Made by a program: the position numbers and the translations under genes
In this document: positions 15,727 through 26,357 of the stretch, one piece after another
Layout: each line of letters opens with the position of its first letter
How positions within the stretch are numbered: position 1 is the stretch's first letter
The notes under the pieces: model-generated
What the model was told of the DNA's origin: nothing
Databases searched by the model: none
The model's input: only the letters and a program-made list of their open reading frames with translations
DNA from: Kamptonema formosum PCC 6407
Lineage (GTDB): Bacteria; Cyanobacteriota; Cyanobacteriia; Cyanobacteriales; Microcoleaceae
NCBI RefSeq assembly: GCF_000332155.1
Contig: NZ_KB235904.1
Location: forward strand, 896,946 to 960,945
Direction of reading: 5' to 3'
Length of the DNA: 64,000 bases

Positions 15727-18700
15727 ATGAGCGAATTCGATAAGGGGAAGCAACTGCAAGAGGAAGGCAAGCTAGAAGACGCGATCGCGGCCTATTGCCG
15801 TGCCATTGAGTTAAATCCTGACATTTCTTGGTATCACCACCATTTAGGGGAAGCCTTATCAAAACTAGGTCGATGCGATGAAGCCAGCATAGCCTTCCGC
15901 CATGCAATCGAACTCAAACCAGATTTTGCTTGGAGTTACCACCACTTAGGGGATGCCCTAGCTCAACAGCAAGAGTGGGAAGAGTCGATCGCAGCCTTCC
16001 GCAAGGCAATTGAACTCAATCCCGAACATTTTGGGAGTTACGTGGGGCTAGGTAATAGTTTAGCAAAATTGGGTCAACTGGATGAGGCGATCGCGGCTTA
16101 CCGTCGTGCCAGTGAACTGAACCCTGATGCTGAGTGGATTCATTATGCCTTGGCAAAGGCACTGCAACAGCGAACTCATTCCGATGTAGTAGAAGCGATC
16201 GCCTCCTATCGCCAGATGATAGAACTCAATCCAGACAACGTAGAAGCTTATCAAAATCTTTTGCAGCTTCAATCCGATAACTGGGAACTCTGGTTGCAAT
16301 TGGGAAATACTTTGGTACAACAGGGAAAACTAGAGGAAGCGATCGCGGCTTATCGTCGTTTGATCGAACATAATCCCCATAATCAGACAGCTTACTACGG
16401 CTTAGGAGAGTGTCTGGCCAAATTGGGACAACTGGAAGAGGCGATCGCAGCCTACCGTCAAGCGATTGAACTCAGCGAGCAGGAAGAGCAGAAAGCCCCG
16501 ACTTTAGAGCCTACCGAAAACCGAGAAGAAGCGATCAAACGTTATATACAGGCGATCGAGGGAAACCCCGATAACATTTCCGAATACTACAAACTGTTAG
16601 AGTTAGAACCGGATAACCAAGAAGTTTTGTTAAAGTTAGCCCAGGCTTTAGTGAGACACGAACAGATCGAGGACGCAATCGCAATCTATCGCCGCCTACT
16701 AGAAATATCACCCCATGAGCAATATTACCAGCAGTTAGGGGAACTTCTAGGGAAATTGAGTAAGTGGGATGAGGCGATTAATTGTTATCGTAGACTTATC
16801 GAAATTAATCCAGAAGCTGATGAATCTCACTATCAGCTAGGGGAAGCTATCTATCAGCGGGTAATGGAAAACCCAGAATCTTTCTTAGCTGAGTATAATA
16901 TAGAGCATTTTGTTCATAAAAAAGAATACCAATTCAACGATCCAGAACTACCAGAATTATGGTTTATCAATGACGAACAATTTTTACAATCAACCAGCCA
17001 TCTTGATGATGAAACCTATACAATAGAACTTTTTAAAGTCTATAAAAGATACTCAGTATCCGAATGGGAAAAACAAGCTTGCATGAATTGGCTTCGACAA
17101 CCAGATAGTAGTAGAGAATTAGGGATTAAATACTGGCGTACATTACCCGACTTCAAAGAAATCATTAGAAAGTCAGGAGTGGCAGTAGCTTTGGAAGCAG
17201 CTCTTCCTTACTATAATAAGACTATTGAACTTAACCCAATTCATACAAATTCTTTTTCTCGTTTAGCAGAAATTCTTACTCTACAAGGCAAACTAAAAGA
17301 AGCTAGGCAGCTTTACTATAATTTAAGCCTTTTATTGGCAGAAAGTGGAAAAATAACTGAAGCGGTTTTCTATTTCTCAAAAGCCCCCCAGCAGCCTTTT
17401 ATTGAAGCTAACGTTTATGAAAAAATTTGGCGAGGTTTAAATGAATTAGCTCCGATAAATCAAGTTTATCTTGATGATTCATTAGAACTTCAACCCATAG
17501 CAACCTATGCTTACTTCAGCCAGTATAGCCAATATACTATTATTAATCTGCGTGATTTAAAAGAAAAAGATAAGGCTTTGATAAAAGAGGTTGGTCTATC
17601 CCTAGTTAATTTAGAATTAATTACACAAGACAACCGCAGTTTAGAAGAAATATATATTAATGCCTTTGATCCAAATCATTCAACTCATTTGGCTGAAAAG
17701 TTTACTAAGTTAAGAAAAAAACATAATTATGTAGCACAGGAGTTTCTAAACAATGCCAACTATTTTCAGCAAAGTCTAGTAGAAACAGGCTATATTTATT
17801 CAATTTGCCCTTTCACAAGCAAAATTCTTAGGTCAAATCAATCATTTTACGATCCTGCTTGGCTACCAATGATTGGTTATCGCTTTGTGGGCAAGGAAAT
17901 ATTTTATTTGTTTTTAGGTCATTATTGGAGCGGCAAAAAATTTATTTATATACCAAAACTAGAAATTGTTATTAGTTTTTTTGATGCTGATGATGGTCAT
18001 CAGCATATCAATATAAAGGAAATACTTGATCGTTTAAAAAGTAACACCGTTAGTCAATATAATGAAGTAAGAGACTACCTATCGAATCCCAATAAAAAAA
18101 ATTTGCTGATATTGGGTACACTTGGCAATATTGGTCACTATTTTTGGAATGAAGTTACAGGAGTTAATTATCTATATGAGAATGATATATTGAAGTATAC
18201 AGATGCAATATTAGCTGAGAAATATGAATATTTTAATATAGAAAATATTTTTCCGGAAATTCATGGGAAAGTAGTCAGAGTAAATGATAAGTTTAGTAGC
18301 TTTAAGTGGATTATCGAAAATAATTATTGTGCTGTTCGAGTAACAGGTGTTGAAATCACCGAGAAATTAGCAGAACGAGTGTACGAAGCTTCATGGAAAA
18401 AGTGTTCTTCAGCATTTTTACAAAAAGTAGAGAATGCAAAAAAACACTTTCCACTTCTATGGATAGGAATGCGTACCCATTGCCGAGTATGGGTATCTCA
18501 AGTAGAGGGAATAGCAAATATAATTAAAAGTTTACACTTGGATTTTCCAAATTTAGCCGTAGTGTTTGATGGTTGCTCTCGCACTGAAAGAGAAGATATT
18601 GGTGTTGAGGGCGTAATTGAAAGTGAAAAAGTTAACCTAGATAAGATATTGACCCTTATACCTGATTCTGTAAAAACCTATAGTATTATAGGTTCTATGA

Positions 18701-19008
18701 CTTATGAAAAAGTTATTTGGGCAAATGCGATTAACTTATACATATCAACACCTGGTTCAACTACGACTTTTGTACTCTGGATTGCTAACAAAATGGGAGT
18801 CGTTCATGCTAACAGTTTATGTTATGAATCCTGGGTTATTGAACAATTGAAATCAAGGGAAAATGTAGTTATGCCTATTTATATTCCATTGGAATCAATA
18901 GTTGATTATCCCCCTATTGGGCTGATCAATAATTATGATTTTGATTGGCGCTTGCTTGACAAAGAAGTCAGGAAACTATTAAATAATTTAGAGCCGAATA
19001 AAATATAA
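15727..19008 (+). CDS. TPR protein with DUF4214-like middle and possible glycosyltransferase C-terminus
   Basis: 1093 residues. Residues 1-375 are about ten TPR units with the usual W/L/G/Y-A-F-A-P pattern (for example LGEALSKLG, AIELNPD). Residues about 414-480 (INDEQFLQ...VYKRYSVSEWEKQACMNWLR...YWRTLPDF) resemble a DUF4214 unit. Two more TPR-like helices follow. Residues about 560-1093 match no family I can name; segments such as GNIGHYFWNEV, SQVEGIANII, LAVVFDG and YISTPGSTTTFVLW have the look of a GT-B glycosyltransferase, as in TPR-OGT proteins. A paralogue follows 87 bp downstream. Role in glycosylation is inferred from the neighbours on both sides. Confidence 0.7.
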   Translation: MSEFDKGKQLQEEGKLEDAIAAYCRAIELNPDISWYHHHLGEALSKLGRCDEASIAFRHAIELKPDFAWSYHHLGDALAQQQEWEESIAAFRKAIELNPEHFGSYVGLGNSLAKLGQLDEAIAAYRRASELNPDAEWIHYALAKALQQRTHSDVVEAIASYRQMIELNPDNVEAYQNLLQLQSDNWELWLQLGNTLVQQGKLEEAIAAYRRLIEHNPHNQTAYYGLGECLAKLGQLEEAIAAYRQAIELSEQEEQKAPTLEPTENREEAIKRYIQAIEGNPDNISEYYKLLELEPDNQEVLLKLAQALVRHEQIEDAIAIYRRLLEISPHEQYYQQLGELLGKLSKWDEAINCYRRLIEINPEADESHYQLGEAIYQRVMENPESFLAEYNIEHFVHKKEYQFNDPELPELWFINDEQFLQSTSHLDDETYTIELFKVYKRYSVSEWEKQACMNWLRQPDSSRELGIKYWRTLPDFKEIIRKSGVAVALEAALPYYNKTIELNPIHTNSFSRLAEILTLQGKLKEARQLYYNLSLLLAESGKITEAVFYFSKAPQQPFIEANVYEKIWRGLNELAPINQVYLDDSLELQPIATYAYFSQYSQYTIINLRDLKEKDKALIKEVGLSLVNLELITQDNRSLEEIYINAFDPNHSTHLAEKFTKLRKKHNYVAQEFLNNANYFQQSLVETGYIYSICPFTSKILRSNQSFYDPAWLPMIGYRFVGKEIFYLFLGHYWSGKKFIYIPKLEIVISFFDADDGHQHINIKEILDRLKSNTVSQYNEVRDYLSNPNKKNLLILGTLGNIGHYFWNEVTGVNYLYENDILKYTDAILAEKYEYFNIENIFPEIHGKVVRVNDKFSSFKWIIENNYCAVRVTGVEITEKLAERVYEASWKKCSSAFLQKVENAKKHFPLLWIGMRTHCRVWVSQVEGIANIIKSLHLDFPNLAVVFDGCSRTEREDIGVEGVIESEKVNLDKILTLIPDSVKTYSIIGSMTYEKVIWANAINLYISTPGSTTTFVLWIANKMGVVHANSLCYESWVIEQLKSRENVVMPIYIPLESIVDYPPIGLINNYDFDWRLLDKEVRKLLNNLEPNKI

Positions 19009-19095
19009 GATACATTTTTAAAAACCATAGAAAAGCCTTGGCTGTAGATGTTACTAAAAAACATAGCGCGCCTAAAATTATTTAATTAAGTTACT

Positions 19096-21915
19096 ATGAA
19101 CCAAGAAACGGCTGTATCTAAATTTAACCAAGGTAAGCAATTGCAGGAAGCGGAAAAATTGGAAGACAAGATCGCGGCTTACCGTCGTGGACTTGAACTC
19201 AATAGCAACGATTCCTGGACACACCACCATCTAGGGGAAAACCTAGCCAAACTGGGTCGATGGAATGAAGCGATCGTAGCCTTCTGCGATGCAATCACAC
19301 TCAAACCAGATTTTTCTTGGAGTTATCACCACTTAGGAGATGCCCTAGCTCAACAACAACAGTGGGAAGATTCGATCGCAGCCTTCCGTAAGGCACTCGA
19401 ACTCAATCCTGAACATTATGGTACTTATGTGGGGCTAGGTAATAGTTTAGCAAAATTGGGTCAATGGGATGAGGCGATTGCCGCTTATAGCCGTGCAAGT
19501 GAGTTGAACCCTGATGCGGATTGGATTCATTTTGCTTTGGCAAATGCAGTGCAACAGCGAAATCAGTTCTACTTAGCAAAGGATATCCCCTCTTCCTCCC
19601 AAATTATAGAATGTAATCCAGATGAGGAGTCTTTCCAGCGATTAGGAGAAATTTACTTTCAATTAGGTCAATGGGACGATGCGATTGCCACCTACCGCCG
19701 AGCAGTTGAACTCAACCCATTTTCTGATTTGTTAAATTATCAACTAGGGGAAGCAATTTATCAACGGGTGATACAGCATCCAGAATCGTTCTTTGTGGAT
19801 TATAAAATAGGAGAATTACCCAATAAAAAGAATTACCAAGCTCACGATAGAGAACTTCCAGGACTTTGCTTTATTAATGATGAACAATTTTTACAAGCGA
19901 CTCAGCATCTTGATGATGAATCTTATGCAGTAGAGGCCTTCAGAGTTTATAAAAGATATTGTGTATCAGAGCTGGAAAAACAAGCGTGTGTGAATTGGCT
20001 ACGGTTGCCAGAAAGTAGCCGAGAGATTGGCATTAAATATTGGCGAAGCTTACCTGAATTTCAGGTGTTATTAAAAAAATCTATCACATCAGTTTGCTTA
20101 AACCAAGCCCTGCTCCATTATCGCCAAGCGATTGAATTAAACCGACACCATATAGCATCTTACTATCGACTGGGGGAGATCCTCGCTTATCAGGAAAAAT
20201 TGGATGAAGGCTGTGAAACTTACTATAAACTTGCTGTCCTATTAGCCGAACAGGGCAAACTAGATGAAGCCTTAACTTGCTTCCAAAAAGCTCCACATCA
20301 CTCTCCCAGCGAGGCAGAAATTTACGAAAGCCTCTGGAAAGGATTAAATGAGTTAGCCCCCCTTGATGTAAATAACTCATACTATCGAAAGGAAATTAAA
20401 GCACCAGAAGCTTTAGCATACTTCAATAACCATGCAAAATATACAGTGATTGGCTTAGAATTCTTAAGTGAATCTGACAAAATTTTGCTAGAAGAAGTAG
20501 GATTATCTTTAGCTAATTTAGAATTAATGAGGCGAGATAGTCTGGCTTTAGAAGAAATTTATATCAATAGTTTCGGAGCGACTTTACCGATCCAGTTAGC
20601 AAAAAAAGAAAGTCGGACATTAGGGCTGCATTATTATAACTGGTCACAGGGAATGCACTTGCAGCAAAGTCTTGTAGAAACTGGTTACATATACACAGTT
20701 TGTCCCTTTACAGGTAAAGTCCTTAGATCCAATCAATCTTTCGTAATTGACTCCTTATTCAATTATTATCGATTTGTGGGGCAAGAAGTATTTTACTATT
20801 TAGTTGGCGATTGGTTTGGCAGTAGAATTTGTTTGTATTTTCCGAAACGAGAGTTAATCATTCCCTTTTATTCATATCCTCATATTAACTTTGGTTTAAG
20901 TATCAACCGATTCAAAACTTATTTGGTAACTTACTGGCAAAAAGTAAAAGCTTATCTGTCCAATAAACAACCGAAAGAATTAGTAGCGGTTCAGGCATTT
21001 ATGCCTAATTTGGGGCACTATATTTGGAATGATTTAGCAGGAATTTACCATATTGTTGAAAACGGGATGGTACATCATCTGACTAAGTTCATTATTGGTG
21101 CTTATGAATTTATGAATGTAGACGTAGTTTTTCCTGAAATAGAAACTGATAAAATTATCAGATTTTCAGACTCTTGGCAGATTTTTCAATACCTTTTGGA
21201 GAATAATTACTGTGGAGTTAGACTCGTTGATATGTATATCAAAGACAAACTCTCCAAAAGGCTTTATCAAACTTCTCTCACTAAATGTTCCCAAGAATTT
21301 TTGCAACAAATAGAAGCATCTAAACAAGATTCACCTCTCTTATTAGTTACTTTGCGAAGTAAGCGTTCCTGGGTATCTCAAGTTGAAGGAATTGCCAATG
21401 TTCTCAATCTACTTTATGCAGATTTTCCAAATTTAGGAGTTATATTTGATGGCTGGTCTCGCACAGAAAGAGAAGATCCAGAAGCTGAGTCTGTCATTGC
21501 CGCCGAAAAAGATATGATGGAAAAAATTATCACTCGCTTATCAGGAGATATTAAAACCTATAGTTTGATTGGTGCGACCACCTATGAAACCTTAGTTTGG
21601 AGTGATGCGATCGATTTTTATATCACACCTATGGCAACTTCACTAACTTTTGTCGTATGGACTGCTCACAAACCTGGTGTGACTTATGGGAATACTGCCT
21701 TTTACGGCGAAAACGTAGAGTTTAACTACTCATCGAGAACAGCCGAAAACTCAATCATGCCTGTTTTTGTACCTAAAGAATTTATTGTGGATGGTCATGA
21801 CCCCAATCCTTTCTCACGCAGTTATGAGTGTGATTGGAAAGCCATTTACAATGAAATTTTTAAACTCTTGAAAGAGTGGCAAAACGACTCTGCTATTGCA
21901 ATTAAGTCTGCTTGA
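19096..21915 (+). CDS. Paralogous TPR protein with DUF4214-like middle and possible glycosyltransferase C-terminus
   Basis: 939 residues, shorter than its upstream paralogue because it has fewer TPR units (about six). The shared blocks are almost collinear: FINDEQFLQ...VYKRYCVSELEKQAC, VETGYIYTVCPFTGKVLRSNQSF, NLGHYIWNDLAG, SWVSQVEGIANVL, FDGWSRTERED, YITPMATSLTFVVW and a closing EFIVDGHDPNPF. The repeated conservation of SQVEG and FDG.SRTERED between the two suggests an active site or ligand pocket. Its 3' end overlaps the convergent rfbD-like gene by 14 bp. Function not established. Confidence 0.7.
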   Translation: MNQETAVSKFNQGKQLQEAEKLEDKIAAYRRGLELNSNDSWTHHHLGENLAKLGRWNEAIVAFCDAITLKPDFSWSYHHLGDALAQQQQWEDSIAAFRKALELNPEHYGTYVGLGNSLAKLGQWDEAIAAYSRASELNPDADWIHFALANAVQQRNQFYLAKDIPSSSQIIECNPDEESFQRLGEIYFQLGQWDDAIATYRRAVELNPFSDLLNYQLGEAIYQRVIQHPESFFVDYKIGELPNKKNYQAHDRELPGLCFINDEQFLQATQHLDDESYAVEAFRVYKRYCVSELEKQACVNWLRLPESSREIGIKYWRSLPEFQVLLKKSITSVCLNQALLHYRQAIELNRHHIASYYRLGEILAYQEKLDEGCETYYKLAVLLAEQGKLDEALTCFQKAPHHSPSEAEIYESLWKGLNELAPLDVNNSYYRKEIKAPEALAYFNNHAKYTVIGLEFLSESDKILLEEVGLSLANLELMRRDSLALEEIYINSFGATLPIQLAKKESRTLGLHYYNWSQGMHLQQSLVETGYIYTVCPFTGKVLRSNQSFVIDSLFNYYRFVGQEVFYYLVGDWFGSRICLYFPKRELIIPFYSYPHINFGLSINRFKTYLVTYWQKVKAYLSNKQPKELVAVQAFMPNLGHYIWNDLAGIYHIVENGMVHHLTKFIIGAYEFMNVDVVFPEIETDKIIRFSDSWQIFQYLLENNYCGVRLVDMYIKDKLSKRLYQTSLTKCSQEFLQQIEASKQDSPLLLVTLRSKRSWVSQVEGIANVLNLLYADFPNLGVIFDGWSRTEREDPEAESVIAAEKDMMEKIITRLSGDIKTYSLIGATTYETLVWSDAIDFYITPMATSLTFVVWTAHKPGVTYGNTAFYGENVEFNYSSRTAENSIMPVFVPKEFIVDGHDPNPFSRSYECDWKAIYNEIFKLLKEWQNDSAIAIKSA

Positions 21916-22765
21916 AAGTACCGAGTCCTTCTAAAACCCCGCGTAAATTCCAGTTGAGATTCTGAACTAAGCGATCGCACCTCATCCCACACTTTAAAGG
22001 TCGCGCAGCAGCTTGGTTTAATTCAGATGTCATCACAGGTAAAAGAGTATCTGTCTGAAGTCCAAATACTTCAGCGATCTTTAAAGCAAATTGATAGCGA
22101 TTCATACAATCAATTCCCGTTATATGGAACAATCCTTTTGCACCCACTTCTACTAACCGACAACTCGCTTCCCCAATATCATCTGCCAAAGTTGGCGAAC
22201 CAACCTGATCTTGAGGAACACGAATTGCTTGATTATTTGTCAACATAGAAATCAAGCGAAGTACAAAATTCTTACCTTGCTTCTCTTGACCATAAACCCA
22301 AGCAATGCGACAAATTAAATAATCATCTAATAACTCAGAAATTTTCTCTTCTACTTCTAACTTTTGTAGCCCATAAACACAAATAGGATCTGGTTTATCG
22401 ATTTCTTGATAAGGGCCATTTTTCCCATTAAATACATAATCTGATGAATAGAAGACTAACTTCGCGCGCACATCCCGTGTCGCGTGAGCTACATTCAAAC
22501 AACCCACTACATTAATTTGATAAGTTTCCTCCGGGTTTTGTTCACAATAATCCACATTTGAGCGAAACGCGGGAAGAAATACAACCTCTGGTTGAGATTC
22601 AGTAATCAGCGATCGCACAGCAGCAGCATTCGTAATTTGCAAAGGAATCAAACCAGGTTGGGCAAAATTCTGATAAGTTCCCGTAACATTCCATCCCCGT
22701 TGATGACAAGTTTGTAGCAGATGAGAACCTACTAACCCCGATCCACCAATTACTAAAACTTTCAT
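21902..22765 (-). CDS. rfbD: RmlD-type sugar-nucleotide 4-keto reductase
   Basis: 287 residues. VIGGSGLVGSHL is the NAD(P)-binding loop and YSSDYVFNGKNGPYQE with YGLQKLEVE is the RmlD active-site signature. AIRVPQDQVGSPTLADDI is the substrate-side loop typical of the family. It closes the CDP-deoxysugar operon and overlaps the methyltransferase stop by 4 nt (ATGA). In this operon it probably reduces the C4 keto group after epimerisation and C-methylation, giving a finished CDP-sugar. A canonical dTDP-rhamnose role is less likely because rmlA and rmlB are absent here. Confidence 0.85.
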   Translation of the reverse strand: MKVLVIGGSGLVGSHLLQTCHQRGWNVTGTYQNFAQPGLIPLQITNAAAVRSLITESQPEVVFLPAFRSNVDYCEQNPEETYQINVVGCLNVAHATRDVRAKLVFYSSDYVFNGKNGPYQEIDKPDPICVYGLQKLEVEEKISELLDDYLICRIAWVYGQEKQGKNFVLRLISMLTNNQAIRVPQDQVGSPTLADDIGEASCRLVEVGAKGLFHITGIDCMNRYQFALKIAEVFGLQTDTLLPVMTSELNQAAARPLKCGMRCDRLVQNLNWNLRGVLEGLGTFKQT

Positions 22766-23916
22766 ACTTCCTTTCCTGTTTGGACAACTTCTAGACTATT
22801 TCCCTTTAAAACAGCAATTGTACCAGTGAAGCCAATTTCTGTCTTAATTTGGTTAACAATTTCATCAGTAAACCGAGTTGCCATTACCATAATCGCATCT
22901 ACCGGATCGGTTTTTAAGTGACTGGGATCTAAAATTGGCCAATGAGAAACTGGAGTGAAACGATTTTGTTTATGGGGCGAAGAATCAACAACATAAACAA
23001 TCCCTTTAAACTGAGCTAAAGATAATAAGGTTACGCCATTGGTACTTGCTCCCCAAATCGCCACCCGCTTTCCTTGGAATGAGTAAGCATTGATAAAATC
23101 CCACATTTTTTGAATGAGAAAATCAACGCCAGTTTGTAAATTAGCTAAACTTTCTCGCTCTTGTTTTTGCACGGTTGCTACAATATGCTCACCGCCCCAG
23201 TCCCGTTTAATATCAAGAACCTTAAAGTCATTTTTTTCAAGTGCAAACCGCAGAGTTTTTACAGAAAAATAATGCAAATGATCCGTGATAAAATCGTAAA
23301 TTCTCTCATTTTCTAAAGTTTGCTCAAAACTGGGAACCTCAATAAAACCCACGCCATTCGGAGTTAAATTTTCATAAATACCTTGGAGAAAATCATTTGG
23401 ATCGGGAGCGTGCTCCAAAACGTGCATTGTGACAAACGCATCAAAGGGAGCCCCTTCAATTTTGGCATTTTTACTCATATATCCCTGTTTAATTTTCAAG
23501 CCATGCTTGCGCCCCAATTCTGTTGATCGCTCTGATGGTTCCACCCCAAAAGGAATTGCACCTGCTTCCGCGAAGAACTCCATAAAATGACCATCACCAC
23601 AGCCGACTTCGAGAATAGTTTTATCTCTTAAATTAAACTGCTCAACCAACTCATATGCTTGTCGTTTCCGGTGAGATAACATCCCCGGAGAACTTGCATG
23701 AGCAGAACCCACTTGATCTGCATATACTAAAGATTCGGCTGTGAGCTGCACCAAACCACAATTTTCACATTGATAAACCTCTAAATCAACCCCTGTATCT
23801 GTCTCCAGTTGTTCGTACTTGGGTAATACATGACCTCCTCTAGGAATATTTTTTAACTTAATACTGGGGTGTATTGATAAAGGAAATCTACAGAGACGAC
23901 AATTTCTAGTTGCCAT
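22762..23916 (-). CDS. NDP-hexose C-methyltransferase (zinc-ribbon + SAM + C-terminal domain)
   Basis: About 384 residues. N-terminal CRLC...CENC forms a zinc site, motif I is ILEVGCGDGHFMEFF, motif IV FDAFVTMHVLEHA, and the C-terminal third (VAIWGASTNGVTLL and VDSSPHKQNRF) is the family's second Rossmann-like domain. This three-part build is that of sugar C-methyltransferases such as TylC3. ATGs at 23928, 23922 and 23916 compete; GAGG six bases before 23916 favours that one. Placed between rfbC and rfbD, it should add a branch methyl, probably at C3, to the 4-keto sugar. Confidence 0.82.
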   Translation of the reverse strand: MATRNCRLCRFPLSIHPSIKLKNIPRGGHVLPKYEQLETDTGVDLEVYQCENCGLVQLTAESLVYADQVGSAHASSPGMLSHRKRQAYELVEQFNLRDKTILEVGCGDGHFMEFFAEAGAIPFGVEPSERSTELGRKHGLKIKQGYMSKNAKIEGAPFDAFVTMHVLEHAPDPNDFLQGIYENLTPNGVGFIEVPSFEQTLENERIYDFITDHLHYFSVKTLRFALEKNDFKVLDIKRDWGGEHIVATVQKQERESLANLQTGVDFLIQKMWDFINAYSFQGKRVAIWGASTNGVTLLSLAQFKGIVYVVDSSPHKQNRFTPVSHWPILDPSHLKTDPVDAIMVMATRFTDEIVNQIKTEIGFTGTIAVLKGNSLEVVQTGKEV

Positions 23917-23939
23917 TTTCATCCTCATTAATTTTCTAC

Positions 23940-24494
23940 CTAAACAAAAGGTGAAATAAAATCATTAAAACTTTCTCCTTGGGCATCTTTCGAGGAAGTC
24001 AAAGGACGATCAATTGTCCATTTAATAGCTAAAGTTTCATCATTCCATCTTAAATTACCTTCCGACTCAGGATAATAAATTTCATCTACTTTATAAAGTA
24101 CTAAGGCCGTTTCTGTTAGTGAACAAAAGCCATGAGCAAAGCCTTTAGGAATATAAGCTATTTTGTGGTTTTCTTCAGAGAGTTCAATCGAATCCCATTG
24201 ACCATAAGTATTTGAGTTTTTTCTCAAATCTACAAAAACATCTAAGATTTTTCCTGAAACCACTCGGACTAACTTTGTTTCAGCATGAGGCGGTTTTTGG
24301 AAGTGAAGACCTCGAATCACACCTTTTTTTGAGAATGACTGATTTTCCTGCAACCAAGCTGTCGTCAAGCCATGATCGCGGAAAATAGCTTCATCGTAGG
24401 CTCGCATGAAGTATCCACGATCGTCTTTCCTGGGAGCTAAAGTAATTTGATAAGTCCCTTGTAGTTTGAGTGGTTTAATTTCCATTACCGTCAT
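23940..24494 (-). CDS. rfbC: dTDP-4-dehydrorhamnose 3,5-epimerase family protein
   Basis: 184 residues, the normal length. The cupin motifs are clear: [28 protein letters not shown] (catalytic His in RGLHFQ), [10 protein letters not shown], and [13 protein letters not shown]. It epimerises carbons next to the keto group of a nucleotide-linked 4-keto-6-deoxy sugar. The start overlaps the rfbG stop by 4 nt (ATGA). Because the preceding genes make CDP-4-keto-6-deoxyglucose, the true substrate is probably CDP-linked rather than dTDP-linked. Confidence 0.9.
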   Translation of the reverse strand: MTVMEIKPLKLQGTYQITLAPRKDDRGYFMRAYDEAIFRDHGLTTAWLQENQSFSKKGVIRGLHFQKPPHAETKLVRVVSGKILDVFVDLRKNSNTYGQWDSIELSEENHKIAYIPKGFAHGFCSLTETALVLYKVDEIYYPESEGNLRWNDETLAIKWTIDRPLTSSKDAQGESFNDFISPFV

Positions 24495-25492
24495 TTCATA
24501 GTCAGTACAGGTGTCAGTTCAGGCATCAAGAAATCACTATACCATTGAATTGTATCCTTCAAACTTCCATCCAGAGAATACTCAGGTTTCCAATTCAATA
24601 ACCTCCGAGCCTTTTCCGCCGAAAGATACTGATGTATAATTTCATTCTTCGCCTGATTCAAAATAATCGGCTCCAAATGACTCTTATCCATCAATTCCAA
24701 AATCTTTCGCACCATTTCTACAACTGTAATTTGCACCTCATTGCTGAAATTAAAAGCCTCTCCCCAAATTTCGCGCCTATCCATCTGCTCAGCTAGATGC
24801 AAATAAGCTAAAACGCCATCCTTGGCATAGAAATAATCGCGAATAAAACTACCGTCACTACGGATCACAACTGGCTTATCCCGCAAAGCTGAGCGAATTG
24901 TATCGGGTACAATCCGATTAAAATTCAAGTCCCCACCACCGTAAAAATTGCCACAACGAGTAATGCAAACTGGCAAGCCGTAACTAACATAATAAGTCCG
25001 ACAAATCAGATCGGCACAACTTTTAGAAACATCATAAGGATGTTCGCCTTGCAACGGCGTATTCTCGTCGTAGGGTAAAATTTCTTGATCGCCATAAGCT
25101 TTATCGCTTGATGCTACCACAATTCGGCTGACTCCCCCCACTTTGCGACAAGCTTCTAAGACGTTCCAAGTACCTTTAATATTTGTCTCAAAAGTAGCCA
25201 ATGGTTCGCGATTAGCAACTCCCACAATCGTTTGAGCTGCTAAGTGAAATACTGTGTCTATTTCATATTCATTGATAGCGCGCTCCAGTGCTGGCAAATC
25301 TTCCACACAACCGCGCACTATATTAATACGCTGATGCCAGTCTTCCATGTATAGCCTAGAGTGCGGTACTAAGTCTCTAACTAATCCCGTTACCCGCGCT
25401 CCTCGTTTCACTAAATCTGCTACTAACCAACTACCCAATAAACCAGTACAGCCAGTTACAAACACCGAACGATCGCACCAAAAATTCCTCAT
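24491..25492 (-). CDS. rfbG: CDP-glucose 4,6-dehydratase
   Basis: About 333 residues. [12 protein letters not shown] is the NAD loop, [10 protein letters not shown] with [10 protein letters not shown] hold the Ser/Asp-Lys/Tyr-Lys active site, and [22 protein letters not shown] is the CDP-glucose dehydratase segment. The ATG at 25492 has GGAGG eight bases before it and overlaps the rfbF stop (ATGA); an upstream TTG at 25507 is not needed. The enzyme makes CDP-4-keto-6-deoxy-D-glucose, the branch point for CDP-dideoxy and branched sugars. Confidence 0.92.
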   Translation of the reverse strand: MRNFWCDRSVFVTGCTGLLGSWLVADLVKRGARVTGLVRDLVPHSRLYMEDWHQRINIVRGCVEDLPALERAINEYEIDTVFHLAAQTIVGVANREPLATFETNIKGTWNVLEACRKVGGVSRIVVASSDKAYGDQEILPYDENTPLQGEHPYDVSKSCADLICRTYYVSYGLPVCITRCGNFYGGGDLNFNRIVPDTIRSALRDKPVVIRSDGSFIRDYFYAKDGVLAYLHLAEQMDRREIWGEAFNFSNEVQITVVEMVRKILELMDKSHLEPIILNQAKNEIIHQYLSAEKARRLLNWKPEYSLDGSLKDTIQWYSDFLMPELTPVLTMK

Positions 25493-26265
25493 TCCCACAC
25501 CCTCCAAGGAGCCTCTCCATTATCCCACAGCTCATTCAAATATTTATACTCCCGGTAGGTATCCATCGCAAAGAAAAATCCTTCGTGGCGGTAAGCCATC
25601 AATTGACCTTCTGCGGCTAAACGTTCGAGAGGTTCTCGCTCTAAAAAGCAATCATCTCCACCCAAATAGTCAAAAATACGGCGGTTTAATATTAAATATC
25701 CCGCACTTGCCCAACCATCTAATTGCGGTTTCTCCGTAAACTGTTGTACAGTACCCTGATTGTCCACATCCAAAATCCCAAACCTAGAAATAGGGCGAAC
25801 GGTAGTAATAGTTGCCAGCTTACCATGGGACTTATGAAAATCTAATAGCGCCCCAATATCTACATCAGCCACTCCATCCCCATAAGTTACCATGAAAATA
25901 TCGTCATGAATATATTTCTCTATCCGTTTCACCCGACCACCAGTCATAGTTTCTTGACCAGTTTCAGCTAGAGTAACATTGAAATCTTGCTCCAGATGTT
26001 CTCCGTGATACCTGATGGAATTTTGGCGACCCAAGCAAATAGTAAAGTCATTGTTCATTGCCTCATAATTGAGGAAATATTCCTTAATCATGTTGCCACG
26101 ATAGCCCAAGCAAACAATAAAGTCGCGGAAGCCATAATGGGCATATATTTTCATAATATGCCAAAGAATAGGATGTCCTCCAACATCTACTAATGGTTTA
26201 GGACGAAACTCTGTTTCTTCTCGGAGACGGGTACCGAGACCGCCTGCTAGGATAACTACTTGCAT
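25489..26265 (-). CDS. rfbF: Glucose-1-phosphate cytidylyltransferase
   Basis: 258 residues, the family length. The nucleotidyltransferase signature is [19 protein letters not shown], and the mid-region [11 protein letters not shown] carries the metal-binding aspartates. [13 protein letters not shown] and [16 protein letters not shown] match RfbF. It makes CDP-glucose from CTP and glucose 1-phosphate and is the first gene of the five-gene CDP-sugar operon, separated by about 90 bp from gmd. Confidence 0.93.
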   Translation of the reverse strand: MQVVILAGGLGTRLREETEFRPKPLVDVGGHPILWHIMKIYAHYGFRDFIVCLGYRGNMIKEYFLNYEAMNNDFTICLGRQNSIRYHGEHLEQDFNVTLAETGQETMTGGRVKRIEKYIHDDIFMVTYGDGVADVDIGALLDFHKSHGKLATITTVRPISRFGILDVDNQGTVQQFTEKPQLDGWASAGYLILNRRIFDYLGGDDCFLEREPLERLAAEGQLMAYRHEGFFFAMDTYREYKYLNELWDNGEAPWRVWE

Positions 26266-26357
26266 TGTTTTATGCTTGTAAAGGTCATTAATTAATCGAA
26301 AAATTGCCGAATTATTTTTACTTTCAAATGGCTAAAAAATCTTTTTGCCCTTAAAAA

